Shown piece by piece: positions 52,461 through 61,588 of a stretch of 64,000 nucleotides of DNA; position 1 is the stretch's first letter, and the number at the start of each line of letters is the position of its first letter. The stretch comes from Hydrogenophaga sp. A37 (GTDB lineage Bacteria > Pseudomonadota > Gammaproteobacteria > Burkholderiales > Burkholderiaceae_C). The stretch lies in the NCBI RefSeq assembly GCF_002001205.1, contig NZ_MUNZ01000101.1:62001-126000 (forward strand). The letters are read 5' to 3'. The notes beneath the pieces are model-generated. The model saw only the letters and a program-made list of their open reading frames with translations. It was not told the origin of the DNA and did not search any database. Both the position numbers and the translations under genes were made by a program.

Positions 52461-54836
52461 ATGCTGGGGCGCTCCCTGCCTGAGCCTGTTGCGGTCGGCG
52501 GGGCGGGTGCCGTGGCCGATCTGTTCGGCGCCCATCGGGGCCCGCTGACGGTGACCGACGATTTCCTGGTGCTGGACGATCCTTTGGAGCAGCAGGAGTT
52601 CACCGAATTTTCAGAAAATGAAGGTCGGAGGGTCGCGGAATCGGTGCTCATGGTGCAGGGCATGTACTGCGCCGCCTGCGCCGACACGGTGGAATGCGCC
52701 TTGCAGAACCTGCCAGGCGTGCAGTTCGCCCAGGTGCATGCCGCCACCCGCCGCCTCACCCTGCGCTGGGACCCTTCGCAGACCCGCATCTCCAGCCTGG
52801 CGCAGGTTGTGGGGCAAACCGGATACCGGTTGCTGCCCTTGCAGCAGGCCCTTTCGATCAGTGAGCGGTTGAAGGAAACCCGGCAGGCACTGTGGCGCTT
52901 GTTTGTGGCGGGCTTCTGCGCGATGCAGGTGATGATGTATGCGTTTCCGGCCTACGTGACCGTGCCGGGCGAGATCCCCGCCGATATCCATCAACTGCTC
53001 CGCTGGGCGAGCTGGATTCTGAGCGTGCCGGTGGTCTTCTTCGCCAGCGGGCCATTCTTCCGGGGCGCCTGGCGCGATCTTCGGCTGGGCCGCGTGGGCA
53101 TGGACACGCCGGTGTCCATCGGCATCCTTGTGGCTTTTCTGGCGAGTTCCGCGGCCACGTTCGATCCGACCGGTCCCTGGGGGGAAGAGGTCTGGTTTGA
53201 CTCGCTCACGATGTTCGTGTTTTTCCTGCTGGGTGGCCGCTACCTGGAGCTCAAGGCGCGCGACCGCACCGCCGGGGCGCTGGACGCGCTGATGAACCGC
53301 CTGCCTGAGGTGTGTGATCGGCAGAAGAGCGCGGACGCCTTCGAGACCGTGTCGGTGCGACGGCTGGTCGTGGGCGACGTGGTCCGCGTGCAGGCCGGTC
53401 AGGCTTTCCCCGGCGATGGTGATTTGTTGAGCGCGTCGGCCACGGTCGATGAAGCCCTGCTCACGGGCGAATCCCGTCCCGTGACCCGCCACGCGGGTGA
53501 CCCGGTGGTGGCCGGCAGCTTCAACCTGGCCGGACCGGTCTTGCTGAAAGTGAACCGGCTGGGCCGCGACACGCGGTTTGCGCAGATCGTGGCGCTCATG
53601 GAGAAGGCATCAACCGAAAGGCCCCGGCTGGCCGTGTTGGCCGACCGCATCGCTGCGCCGTTCCTCGCGCTGGTGCTGGCGGCGGCAGCCCTGGCGTTCT
53701 GGTACTGGTGGCAGATCGATCACACCAAGGCCTTGGCGGTCGCGGTGGCGGTGTTGATCGTGACCTGCCCGTGCGCCTTGTCGCTGGCCACGCCCGCGGC
53801 CATGCTGAGCGCCGCCGGCGCGCTGGCGCGGCGCGGCATCCTGGTGCGACGCCTGCAGGCGTTCGAGAACCTGGCGGGCATCAATGCCGTGGTGTTTGAC
53901 AAGACCGGCACGCTGACCCACGACCGCCTCGAGCTGCGCGGCATGACCCTACTTGATGGCAGCGACCGCGATCAGGCCTTGGCACTGGCGGCGGCGCTGG
54001 CGGCGGGTTCATTGCACCCGGTGTCGCGCGCCATCGCCGAAGCGGCGCGCAATGCCGGGCTCCAGCTGCCTGCGACGGCCGATGTGATCGAAGTGGCCGG
54101 GCAGGGCATGCGTGGCAGGGTGGGCGGTGGCGATGCGCGGCTGGGGTCTGCTGTGTTTTGCGGTCTGGATGCCGGCCATGGGTCGCAGGCCACCACGGGC
54201 GGTTCGAGGGTTCACCTGACCGATGCCCATGGCTGGCTGGCGAGCTTCGATTTGCAAGAGGGCTTGAGGGACGACGCACAGGCCGCCGTGGCCGCGTTGC
54301 GCAGCATGGGCCTGGCCACTTGGCTGTTGTCCGGCGACCGCGAGAGCGCGGCATGGGAGGTGGCACGGGCGGTGGGCGTGGAGCATGTGATCGCTGGCGC
54401 TTCGCCCGAGCAGAAGCTGGCCGAGGTGGTGGCCTTGCAGGCGCGCGGCGTTCGCCTGGCGATGGTGGGAGACGGTCTGAACGATGGCCCGGTGCTGGCC
54501 CGGGCCGACACCTCGTTCGCGTTGGGACATGCCGCACCGCTGGCCCAGGCGCAGTCGGACTATGTCATTCAAGGAGGCAAGGTCATGGACGTGGTGTTGA
54601 CGCTCAGGCAAGCGCGCTCCACGATGCGCATCGTGCGGCAGAACCTCGCCTGGGCCGCCATTTACAACCTGATCAGTGTGCCGATGGCGCTGGTCGGCTG
54701 GATGCCTCCCTGGCTGGCGGGCCTGGGCATGGCAGGAAGCTCGCTGCTGGTGATTGCCAATGCCCTTCGACTGACCCGCGACGCGGGGTCGGTGCCCGAA
54801 GCCCTTTCACGCGATGAGGTGGCTGCAACCACCTGA
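52461..54836 (+). CDS. ccoI: cbb3 oxidase copper-transporting P1B-type ATPase
   Basis: Membrane ATPase needed to supply copper to the CcoN active site; about 791 residues. An N-terminal metal-binding domain has GMYCAACADTVE (about 73). Eight helices are predicted, with the transport motif VTCPCALS in helix 6. The phosphorylation motif is DKTGTLTHDR and the hinge GDGLNDGPVLARAD. The start is placed at ATG 52461 with GGGAACA ahead, because ATG 52395 lies between the FNR box and its -10 element. ATG 52425 would be leaderless. The CcoS gene follows. Confidence 0.92.
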   Translation: MLGRSLPEPVAVGGAGAVADLFGAHRGPLTVTDDFLVLDDPLEQQEFTEFSENEGRRVAESVLMVQGMYCAACADTVECALQNLPGVQFAQVHAATRRLTLRWDPSQTRISSLAQVVGQTGYRLLPLQQALSISERLKETRQALWRLFVAGFCAMQVMMYAFPAYVTVPGEIPADIHQLLRWASWILSVPVVFFASGPFFRGAWRDLRLGRVGMDTPVSIGILVAFLASSAATFDPTGPWGEEVWFDSLTMFVFFLLGGRYLELKARDRTAGALDALMNRLPEVCDRQKSADAFETVSVRRLVVGDVVRVQAGQAFPGDGDLLSASATVDEALLTGESRPVTRHAGDPVVAGSFNLAGPVLLKVNRLGRDTRFAQIVALMEKASTERPRLAVLADRIAAPFLALVLAAAALAFWYWWQIDHTKALAVAVAVLIVTCPCALSLATPAAMLSAAGALARRGILVRRLQAFENLAGINAVVFDKTGTLTHDRLELRGMTLLDGSDRDQALALAAALAAGSLHPVSRAIAEAARNAGLQLPATADVIEVAGQGMRGRVGGGDARLGSAVFCGLDAGHGSQATTGGSRVHLTDAHGWLASFDLQEGLRDDAQAAVAALRSMGLATWLLSGDRESAAWEVARAVGVEHVIAGASPEQKLAEVVALQARGVRLAMVGDGLNDGPVLARADTSFALGHAAPLAQAQSDYVIQGGKVMDVVLTLRQARSTMRIVRQNLAWAAIYNLISVPMALVGWMPPWLAGLGMAGSSLLVIANALRLTRDAGSVPEALSRDEVAATT

Positions 54837-54875
54837 TCGGATCAGGCCGCCGATTGTTTTTCTGAGGTATTTCCC

Positions 54876-55013
54876 ATGGACGTTCTGTATTTGCTGATAC
54901 CCGTGTCGGTGGTGCTGGTTTTCATCATCATCGGCATCTTCTGGTGGGCACTCAACGCAGGCCAGTTTGACAACATCGAGCGAGAGGGCGAGCGTGTTCT
55001 GAGAGGTGATTGA
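54876..55013 (+). CDS. ccoS: cbb3 oxidase maturation protein CcoS
   Basis: Small single-helix membrane protein (45 residues) required for cofactor insertion into CcoN. The sequence begins MDVLYLLIPVSVVLVF, continues through one helix to FWWALNAGQFDNIEREGER, matching CcoS proteins. Its stop codon is inside the FNR box of ccoN. It lies 39 bases after ccoI and is probably co-transcribed. Confidence 0.92.
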   Translation: MDVLYLLIPVSVVLVFIIIGIFWWALNAGQFDNIEREGERVLRGD

Positions 55014-55023
55014 CTTAAGTCAA
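55010..55023. promoter_or_regulatory. FNR-type box upstream of ccoN
   Basis: TTGACTTAAGTCAA is a perfect 14-bp palindrome and a good FNR site. It overlaps the ccoS stop codon and its centre is 64 bases before the ccoN start, allowing a transcription start near 55058 at -41.5 spacing. It makes ccoNOQP expression oxygen-responsive. Confidence 0.85.
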
Positions 55024-55080
55024 GGCGCCCGCCGGGTTGCATGAAGACACTTGACCAGTGGCATTAATGAGGAGTTCTGT

Positions 55081-56526
55081 ATGTCCGTGACATCAAAGAC
55101 CAGCCAGCCGGCGGTCTACAACGACAGTGTGATTCGATGGTTTTCTGTCGCGTCCGTAATTTACGGCGTGGTGGGCATGTTGGTGGGCGTGATCATCGCG
55201 GCCCAACTGACGTGGCCCGAGCTCAATATGGGTATTGAGTTTCTGACCTACGGGCGCTTGCGTCCGCTGCACACCAACGCGGTGATCTTTGCGTTTGGTG
55301 GGTCGGTCCTTTTCGCCACCAGCTATTACGTGGTGCAAAGAACCTGTCACACGCCCTTGTTCTCGAACAAGCTGGCCTGGTTCACGTTCATTGGTTACAA
55401 CTTGGTCCTGGTGCTGGCCGTGATCACCTTGCCGCTGGGCTTGACCAGTGGCAAGGAGTACGCCGAGCTGGAGTGGCCGATCGATCTGTTGCTGACCGTG
55501 GTGTGGGTGGCCTATGCCATCAACTTCTTCGGCACCGTCGGCATCCGCAAGGTCAAGCACATCTATGTCGCCAACTGGTTCTTCGGCGCCTACATCATCG
55601 CCGTGGCCCTGCTGCACATCGTCAACAGCGCTGCGATTCCGGTGAGCCTGACCAAGTCGTACTCGGCGTACGCGGGTGTTCAGGACGCCATGGTGCAGTG
55701 GTGGTACGGCCACAACGCCGTGGGCTTCTTCCTGACGGCCGCCTTCCTGGGCATGATGTATTACTTCATCCCCAAGCAGGCCGAGCGTCCGGTTTACTCC
55801 TACCGCCTGTCCATCGTCCATTTCTGGGCGCTGATCTTCACCTACATGTGGGCGGGTCCTCACCACCTGCACTACACCGCGCTGCCTGACTGGACCCAGT
55901 CCGTTGGCATGGTGTTCTCGCTGATCCTTCTGGCGCCCAGCTGGGGCGGCATGATCAACGGCATCATGACCCTCTCGGGTGCCTGGCACAAACTGCGTGA
56001 CGACCCCATCCTGCGCTTCCTGATCGTGTCCCTGTCGTTCTACGGCATGTCCACGTTCGAAGGTCCGATGATGTCCATCAAGACCGTCAATGCCCTGTCT
56101 CACTACACCGACTGGACCGTGGGCCACGTGCACTCGGGTGCCCTGGGCTGGGTGGGTCTGGTGTCCATGGGTTCGCTGTACTACCTGATTCCTCGCCTGT
56201 TCGGCCAGAAGAAGATGTACTCGGTGCCCGCCATTGAGATGCACTTCTGGTTGGCCACCATCGGCATCGTGTTGTACATCGCCGCGATGTGGATTGCCGG
56301 TGTGATGCAGGGTCTGATGTGGCGTTCGGTCAACCCCGACGGCAGCCTGACCTACACCTTCGTCGAGTCCGTCAAGGCGACCTTCCCCTTCTACGTGATC
56401 CGCTTGTTGGGTGGCTTGCTGTACCTCAGTGGCATGTTGATCATGCTTTGGAACACCATCAAGACAGCGCTGCAAGGTCGCATCGTGAATGTGCCTGTGC
56501 TCGCGGTCAACCCAGCCCACGCCTGA
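55081..56526 (+). CDS. ccoN: Cytochrome c oxidase, cbb3-type, subunit I
   Basis: Catalytic haem b/b3-CuB subunit, 481 residues with 12 helices. Haem and copper ligands fit [10 protein letters not shown] (about 61), [21 protein letters not shown] (about 210, CuB/Tyr helix), [16 protein letters not shown] (about 260) and [17 protein letters not shown] (about 340). The ATG at 55081 follows ATGAGGAG. First gene of ccoNOQP with an FNR box upstream. High-affinity terminal oxidase for microaerobic respiration. Confidence 0.97.
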   Translation: MSVTSKTSQPAVYNDSVIRWFSVASVIYGVVGMLVGVIIAAQLTWPELNMGIEFLTYGRLRPLHTNAVIFAFGGSVLFATSYYVVQRTCHTPLFSNKLAWFTFIGYNLVLVLAVITLPLGLTSGKEYAELEWPIDLLLTVVWVAYAINFFGTVGIRKVKHIYVANWFFGAYIIAVALLHIVNSAAIPVSLTKSYSAYAGVQDAMVQWWYGHNAVGFFLTAAFLGMMYYFIPKQAERPVYSYRLSIVHFWALIFTYMWAGPHHLHYTALPDWTQSVGMVFSLILLAPSWGGMINGIMTLSGAWHKLRDDPILRFLIVSLSFYGMSTFEGPMMSIKTVNALSHYTDWTVGHVHSGALGWVGLVSMGSLYYLIPRLFGQKKMYSVPAIEMHFWLATIGIVLYIAAMWIAGVMQGLMWRSVNPDGSLTYTFVESVKATFPFYVIRLLGGLLYLSGMLIMLWNTIKTALQGRIVNVPVLAVNPAHA

Positions 56527-56538
56527 GGAACCACAAAA

Positions 56539-57303
56539 ATGTCAACCGAACACAAACTCGAAGGCCACGCCCGGATCGAGACCAACAACTTTCTCATGAT
56601 CGTGTTGATCACGCTCGTGCTGACGGTGGGCGGCTTGGTGGAAATCGTTCCCTTGTTTTTCCAGAAGTCCACAACCCAGCCGATTGAAGGTCTGAAGCCC
56701 TATACACCGCTTCAAATTGCCGGGCGTGACGTCTACGTGAAAGAAGGTTGCTACAACTGCCACTCGCAGATGATCCGCCCCTTCCAGGCGGAAACCCTGC
56801 GCTACGGTCCTTACTCGGTGGCCGGTGAATACGTGTACGACCATCCCTTCCAGTGGGGTTCCAAGCGCACGGGTCCTGACCTTCATCGCGTCGGCGGCCG
56901 CTACAGCGACGAATGGCACCGCATCCACCTGAACAACCCGCGTGATCTGGTGCCCGAGTCCAACATGCCGGCCTACCCGTGGTTGTCGCAGAAAGCCGTG
57001 GACGAGAACGGTCTGCCCAAGCGCATGGAAGTGCTTCGCACTCTGGGCGCTCCTTACTCGGACGCAGAGATCGCCAAATCGGTCGAAGACGTCAAGGGCA
57101 AGACCGAGTTGGATGCGCTGGTGGCTTACCTGCAGGTTCTGGGGACCGCACGCGCTGCGGCCAAGCCAGCTGCGGCTCCTGCCGCGTCCGCTGCAGCAGC
57201 ACCGGTGGCTGCCGTGGAAGCTGCTCCTGCGGCTCCCGTCGCTGTGGCTCCCGCCGCAGATGCCAAGACCGCAGCCCCTGCGACCGACGGCAAGACCCAA
57301 TAA
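56539..57303 (+). CDS. ccoO: Cytochrome c oxidase, cbb3-type, subunit II
   Basis: Membrane-anchored monohaem cytochrome c, 254 residues. One N-terminal helix (about 14-36) is followed by [19 protein letters not shown] (haem motif near residue 71) and a [17 protein letters not shown] segment; the Met ligand is in [10 protein letters not shown]. From about residue 205 to the end there is an Ala/Pro/Val-rich tail of roughly 50 residues ([15 protein letters not shown] and similar), longer than in most CcoO proteins. It should be periplasmic and disordered. Confidence 0.96.
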   Translation: MSTEHKLEGHARIETNNFLMIVLITLVLTVGGLVEIVPLFFQKSTTQPIEGLKPYTPLQIAGRDVYVKEGCYNCHSQMIRPFQAETLRYGPYSVAGEYVYDHPFQWGSKRTGPDLHRVGGRYSDEWHRIHLNNPRDLVPESNMPAYPWLSQKAVDENGLPKRMEVLRTLGAPYSDAEIAKSVEDVKGKTELDALVAYLQVLGTARAAAKPAAAPAASAAAAPVAAVEAAPAAPVAVAPAADAKTAAPATDGKTQ

Positions 57304-57314
57304 AGGAGGCGTCC

Positions 57315-57452
57315 ATGGACATCAACGACATGCGCAGCATCGTCACCGTGGTCAGCTTCCTGGCCTTCGTGGGGATCGTGGTCTGGGCCTGGTCCAAACG
57401 GAATCAAGCCAGTTTTGACGAAGCGGCCCGGCTGCCTCTCCAAGACGACTGA
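57315..57452 (+). CDS. ccoQ: Cytochrome c oxidase, cbb3-type, subunit CcoQ
   Basis: Small single-helix subunit (45 residues) that stabilises the oxidase. One helix (about 8-25, VVSFLAFVGIVVWAW) is followed by a charged tail, SKRNQASFDEAARLPLQDD. An AAAGGAGG ribosome site sits 5 bases before the ATG. It lies 11 bases after ccoO and 26 before ccoP. Confidence 0.94.
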   Translation: MDINDMRSIVTVVSFLAFVGIVVWAWSKRNQASFDEAARLPLQDD

Positions 57453-57478
57453 TTCGCAGAACCAACAAGAGAAACATC

Positions 57479-58387
57479 ATGAGCGACTTTACAAGCGATT
57501 TCTGGCATCTTTGGGTGGGTGGGCTGACGTTGGTCAGCATCATTGCCTGCCTGATCCTGCTCTGGATCAGCGGCACCACCAAAGCCGCGACCCATGGCGA
57601 CAACACCACCGGCCATGTGTGGGACGGTGACCTCAGAGAGATGAACAACCCATTGCCGAAATGGTGGGTGTACCTGTTCATCATCACGGTGATCTTCGCG
57701 TTGGCGTATGGCGCCCTGTACCCCATGTTTGGCAAGTTCCAAGGCGTGCTCGGGTGGTCTTCACAAGGGCAGCATCAAACCGAAGTCGACAAGGTTGAAG
57801 CGGCGATTGCGCCAATCTACGCCAAGTTCAACGGCATGAAGCCTGAGGATCTCGCGGGCGATGCCGCTGCGATGGCCATTGGCGAGCGCTTGTTCATGAA
57901 CAACTGCGCCCAGTGCCATGGGTCTGACGCACGCGGCGCGAAGGGTTTCCCCAACCTGACCGACGGCGACTGGCTGCACGGCGGCGCTCCAGACGTCATC
58001 AAGACCACGCTCACCGACGGCCGCATCGGCGTGATGCCCCCCATGGCCGCGGCAGTCGGCACGCCCGAAGAAGTGCGCGACGTGGCTCATTACGTGCTCA
58101 GCCTCTCTGGCAGCCCGAACGATGCGGTGCGCGCTTCTCAAGGCAAGGCCAAGTTCGCTGCCTGTGCGGCCTGTCACGGACAAGACGGCAAAGGTACCCA
58201 GGCGCTGGGTGCGCCCAACCTGACCGATGGCATCTGGCTGCACGGCTGGGGCGAAGAGGCCATCGTGCGCGCCGTGAACAATGGCTTTACCAACCAGATG
58301 CCTGCTCAGGCCGGCAAGCTGAACGAGAGTCAGATCACGGTGCTGGCCTCGTACGTCTGGGGCATGTCCAACAAGCCAGCGAAGTGA
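57479..58387 (+). CDS. ccoP: Cytochrome c oxidase, cbb3-type, subunit III
   Basis: Dihaem cytochrome c subunit, 302 residues, that passes electrons to CcoO. Two helices lie at about 13-35 and 62-82. The haem motifs are NNCAQCHGSDARG (about 143) and AACAACHGQDGKG (about 222). Each domain has a Met ligand candidate (VMPPMAAAVG and TNQMPAQAG). The N-terminal half carries WDGDLREMNNPLPKWW, a CcoP signature. A hairpin terminator follows. Confidence 0.96.
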   Translation: MSDFTSDFWHLWVGGLTLVSIIACLILLWISGTTKAATHGDNTTGHVWDGDLREMNNPLPKWWVYLFIITVIFALAYGALYPMFGKFQGVLGWSSQGQHQTEVDKVEAAIAPIYAKFNGMKPEDLAGDAAAMAIGERLFMNNCAQCHGSDARGAKGFPNLTDGDWLHGGAPDVIKTTLTDGRIGVMPPMAAAVGTPEEVRDVAHYVLSLSGSPNDAVRASQGKAKFAACAACHGQDGKGTQALGAPNLTDGIWLHGWGEEAIVRAVNNGFTNQMPAQAGKLNESQITVLASYVWGMSNKPAK

Positions 58388-58401
58388 TTCGCGCTTGATC
58401 G

Positions 58402-58431
58402 AGAAGGGGGCGCCGAAAGGCGGCCCCTTCT
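58402..58431 (+). terminator. Terminator after ccoP
   Basis: AGAAGGGG pairs with CCCCTTCT and an inner CGCC/GGCG closes a GAAA tetraloop, with one G-G mismatch between the stems. The following bases have only a short T run, so some read-through into ccoG is likely. Confidence 0.7.
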
Positions 58432-58458
58432 GGCGTTTCTTACCTATATAGGCATCTC

Positions 58459-59919
58459 GTGAGCTCCGCTTCTACCGACGCCAACAAACCCATGGTCCCA
58501 GTGTCTGCTGCCAGCCCCCAAGGAGGTGTAGCAGAAGACGAGGAGATGGTGTCCCTTTATGCCTCGCGGCAGAAGATCTATCCCCGATCGGTTTCGGGGC
58601 TGTTCTCCAAGTGGCGCTGGCTCACCGTCTGGATCACCCAGATCGTGTTTTACGGTCTTCCGTGGCTGGAGTGGAACGCACGACAGGCGGTGCTCTTCGA
58701 TCTCGAAGCGCGCCGTTTTTACATATTTGGACTGGTGCTCTACCCGCAGGACTTCATCTACCTGACGGGTTTGCTGGTCATCTCGGCGCTGGCCCTGTTC
58801 CTGTTCACGGCCGTGGCTGGCCGCCTGTGGTGCGGCTATGCGTGCCCCCAGACGGTGTACACCGAGGTGTTCCTCTGGATAGAAAAAAGGGTTGAGGGCG
58901 ACCGGTCCGCACGCATGCGACTGGACCAGGCCGATCTGTCCGCGCAGAAGTTCGGCAAAAAATGGCTCAAACACGCGCTCTGGATTCTGTTTGCCCTCTG
59001 GACGGGTTTTACGTTCGTCGGGTACTTCACGCCCATTCGTGAGCTGGCAGCCGTTTCCCTGGCTGCATCCCTCGGGCCGTGGCAGACCTTCTGGATCTTC
59101 TTCTACGGCTTCGCGACCTATGGCAATGCGGGCTTCATGCGCGAGCAGGTGTGCAAGTACATGTGTCCCTACGCGCGCTTCCAGAGCGCGATGTTCGACA
59201 AGGACACGATGATCGTCACCTACGACGAAAAGCGGGGCGAACCGAGGGGTCCACGTTCCAGGAAAGCCGACCCCAAGGCGCTGGGCCTGGGCGCCTGTGT
59301 GGATTGCACGCTGTGCGTTCAGGTCTGCCCGACCGGCATCGACATTCGCAAGGGCCTTCAATACGAGTGCATCGGGTGCGGTGCCTGTATTGATGTGTGT
59401 GATGAGGTGATGGACAAGGTGGGCTATCCGCGTGGGCTGGTGAAGTACGCGACACAGAATGGCATGGCCAACGGCTGGACGACGGCAGAAATGGTCAAGC
59501 GGGGACTGCGCCCGCGCGTGCTCATTTACACCGGCATCCTGATGGCGATCACGACCGCCGTCATGGTGAGTCTGTACTTGCGCACCCCGCTCAAGGTGGA
59601 CGTGATCCGGGACCGGGGCGCGCTGGCCCGCATGGTGGAGCAAGGGCGCATCGAGAACGTGTTCAGGCTGCAGGTGATGAACGCGACCGAGTCCAAACAG
59701 CGCTACGTGATCAGTGTCTCTGGTCTACCGGGCATCACCATCGCCTCTGAGACCGAGGTGGAGGTGTTGCCCACCGAGGTGAGGTCTGCCGTGATTCGGG
59801 TGCAGGTGCCCCCAGACGCTGCGTCCTCTGGTTCGCACCCCATTCAATTTGACATTCGGTCAACAGGGGAAGATGTGTCGCAGGTGGAAGAAAAAGCCGC
59901 GTTCCTCATTCCTCGATAA
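58459..59919 (+). CDS. ccoG: cbb3 oxidase assembly protein CcoG (copper/iron-sulfur oxidoreductase)
   Basis: Membrane ferredoxin-like protein of 486 residues that helps copper delivery to the oxidase. Helices flank GRLWCGYACPQTVYTEVF (about 126). Two [4Fe-4S] sites follow: CVDCTLCVQVCPTG (about 281) and CIGCGACIDVCDEV (about 304). The C-terminal 130 residues form an immunoglobulin-like domain. A GTG start with AGG from a CCTATATAGG palindrome ahead is used; ATG at 58492 is an alternative. It follows ccoP after a terminator hairpin. Confidence 0.95.
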   Translation: MSSASTDANKPMVPVSAASPQGGVAEDEEMVSLYASRQKIYPRSVSGLFSKWRWLTVWITQIVFYGLPWLEWNARQAVLFDLEARRFYIFGLVLYPQDFIYLTGLLVISALALFLFTAVAGRLWCGYACPQTVYTEVFLWIEKRVEGDRSARMRLDQADLSAQKFGKKWLKHALWILFALWTGFTFVGYFTPIRELAAVSLAASLGPWQTFWIFFYGFATYGNAGFMREQVCKYMCPYARFQSAMFDKDTMIVTYDEKRGEPRGPRSRKADPKALGLGACVDCTLCVQVCPTGIDIRKGLQYECIGCGACIDVCDEVMDKVGYPRGLVKYATQNGMANGWTTAEMVKRGLRPRVLIYTGILMAITTAVMVSLYLRTPLKVDVIRDRGALARMVEQGRIENVFRLQVMNATESKQRYVISVSGLPGITIASETEVEVLPTEVRSAVIRVQVPPDAASSGSHPIQFDIRSTGEDVSQVEEKAAFLIPR

Positions 59920-59952
59920 AGTGAACCCCTCCATTCGAAACCGACCATCAAC

Positions 59953-60255
59953 ATGAACACCAGCACCGCCCACCCTTCGCAGCCGTCTCAGCCCGTCCCC
60001 TGGTGGAAAGTGCCTCACATGTGGATGGTGGTGGGCGGCCCTCTTGTGGTGGTCGTGGCGGCCATCGTTACAGCAGTGATCGCGATCAAAGGCGCTGATC
60101 CCGTGCTCAACAAGGCCGATTTCGAACGTGATCTGAAGGCGGCGCATGCCCTGGAAGGACAGGCCAAAGCCAAGGTGCTGGAAACCTTGCAGCCTGCTCA
60201 GCAGGCGCGCAATCATGTGGCCTCACCTCTGGTGGCGGAGCCCCCGGTCAAATAA
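59953..60255 (+). CDS. ccoH: FixH-like protein
   Basis: Short protein of 100 residues, with one helix at about 23-46 (MWMVVGGPLVVVVAAIVTAV) and a periplasmic part including GADPVLNKADFERDL. This fits the N-terminal region and context of FixH/CcoH, which aids copper insertion in cbb3 oxidase, but it is shorter than the roughly 150 residues usual. It follows ccoG by 33 bases. Assignment relies mainly on position. Confidence 0.7.
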   Translation: MNTSTAHPSQPSQPVPWWKVPHMWMVVGGPLVVVVAAIVTAVIAIKGADPVLNKADFERDLKAAHALEGQAKAKVLETLQPAQQARNHVASPLVAEPPVK

Positions 60256-60330
60256 CGGAATCAGGTCGGGGCGTTGTTTGCTCCGACACCCTTGACCTGA
60301 CTGTCACACAACCCACGAGGAGACAAGAAC

Positions 60331-60624
60331 ATGTGGTCACAACGCTGGATGTGGATTGCCTGGCCAGCTTTTCTGTTGGCTGGCATTTTGGAAATGATCG
60401 TTTTCGCGATGGTGGATCCGGGTGACCTGCACTGGTTTGGCAACCCATTGGGCCTTTCCCGTCAAGCCATTTACACCCTGGCGTTCTTTGTGTTCTGGGG
60501 CGTCACCATGGCGTCCAGTGCGCTGACTACGCTGTTGGCGATGTCCCCCTTCGAGGTCAACCGATGCCCCGTTCCTGAGGCAGAGCGACCCAAGGACTGC
60601 GCACAAAACGGCGCCTGTCGCTGA
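60331..60624 (+). CDS. Small conserved membrane protein of the cco cluster
   Basis: Protein of 97 residues with two predicted helices (about 8-28 and 48-70). The opening MWSQRWMWIAWPAFLLAGI is Trp-rich; the tail VNRCPVPEAERPKDCAQNGACR has three cysteines that might bind metal. Its position after the FixH-like gene hints at oxidase assembly, but no family is recognised. A strong bidirectional terminator follows. An AGGAGAC ribosome site precedes the ATG. Confidence 0.8.
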   Translation: MWSQRWMWIAWPAFLLAGILEMIVFAMVDPGDLHWFGNPLGLSRQAIYTLAFFVFWGVTMASSALTTLLAMSPFEVNRCPVPEAERPKDCAQNGACR

Positions 60625-60636
60625 CATCGAAAAGCT

Positions 60637-60680
60637 CAAAAGAAAACCCCGCCGGACAACTCCGGCGGGGTTTTCTTTTG
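60637..60680. terminator. Bidirectional terminator between the cco cluster and fnr
   Basis: A perfect 20-bp stem closes a CAAC loop; its base holds T-rich and A-rich runs (TTTTCTTTTG on the plus side). It can end both the cco transcripts and the converging fnr transcript. Confidence 0.93.
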
Positions 60681-60690
60681 AACGGCGGAA

Positions 60691-61410
60691 TCAGCGGCAG
60701 GTTTGCGGGTTCACGATCAACTTGAGCGCTTCGGTGTCTTTGATGTGCACGTAGCGCTGTTTGACTTCAATGATGCCTTCCTCGACGAACTTGGAGAAAG
60801 TGCGGCTCACGGTTTCCAGCTTCATGCCGAGGTAGCTGCCAATCTCTTCGCGCGTCATGCGCAGGACCAACTCGGATTGAGAGAATCCACGGGCATGCAG
60901 ACGCTGCACCAGATTGAGCAGGAACGCAGCCAGGCGTTCTTCTGCGCGCATGCTGCCCAGCAACAGCATCACGCTGTGATCGCGAACGATTTCGCGGCTC
61001 ATGATCTTGTGCACATGGTGCTGCAGGGTCGTGAACTCCCGGGAGAGCTCCTCAACCTGATCAAACGGCATGATGCAGACTTCGGCATCTTCCAGCGCGA
61101 CGGCGTCACAGGAGTGGCGGTCACTCACGATGCCGTCAAGGCCGATGATTTCGCCCGTCATCTGGAAGCCGGTGACCTGGTCCCGGCCATCGGCGGTGGT
61201 CACGCAGGTTTTGAAGAAACCCGATCGGACGGCGTAGAGGGAGGTGAATTTGTCCCCGGTGTTGAACAAGGCGGAGCCCCGTTTGACACGCCGGCGGGCC
61301 GAAATGACGTTGTCAAGCTTGTCCATCTCGTCGGGGTTCAAGCCCATGGGTAGGCACAACTCCCGCAAATTGCAGCTGGAACAGGCGACTTTGATGCTTT
61401 GAATGTCCAT
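60691..61410 (-). CDS. fnr: FNR oxygen-responsive transcriptional regulator
   Basis: Crp/Fnr-family activator of anaerobic genes; 239 residues. Cys10, Cys13, Cys19 and Cys112 (CSSCNLRELC and AEVCIMPF) match the [4Fe-4S] ligands. The recognition helix, MKLETVSRTFSKF, has the E-x2-S-R needed to read TTGAT half sites. The barrel domain has the usual GSALFNTGDKFTSLY. It converges on the cco cluster and is divergent from hemN with an FNR box between them, so it may control both. It is distinct from the FNR-type regulator at 19422. Confidence 0.95.
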   Translation of the reverse strand: MDIQSIKVACSSCNLRELCLPMGLNPDEMDKLDNVISARRRVKRGSALFNTGDKFTSLYAVRSGFFKTCVTTADGRDQVTGFQMTGEIIGLDGIVSDRHSCDAVALEDAEVCIMPFDQVEELSREFTTLQHHVHKIMSREIVRDHSVMLLLGSMRAEERLAAFLLNLVQRLHARGFSQSELVLRMTREEIGSYLGMKLETVSRTFSKFVEEGIIEVKQRYVHIKDTEALKLIVNPQTCR

Positions 61411-61521
61411 AAATATCCCGCAATTGGGGCGAAGCTTAACGCATGGGTGGCGCCGGTGTCGATGTAAACCATTCGTGTCGCTGGTTGTCAGTCAGCAGAA
61501 ACCCTAGGCTGTCATGCCCCC

Positions 61522-61535
61522 TTGATCTTGATCAA
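61522..61535. promoter_or_regulatory. FNR-type box upstream of hemN
   Basis: TTGATCTTGATCAA is a perfect TTGAT-N4-ATCAA site. Its centre is 60 bases before the hemN start, allowing a transcription start near 61570. It also lies 112 bases before fnr on the other strand, so fnr may be autoregulated, though no clear -10 element was seen there. Confidence 0.88.
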
Positions 61536-61588
61536 GGGCTCGGGACAGCGCTTGGGGCACATTCCCCATCTGCATTGGAGAATTGCCT

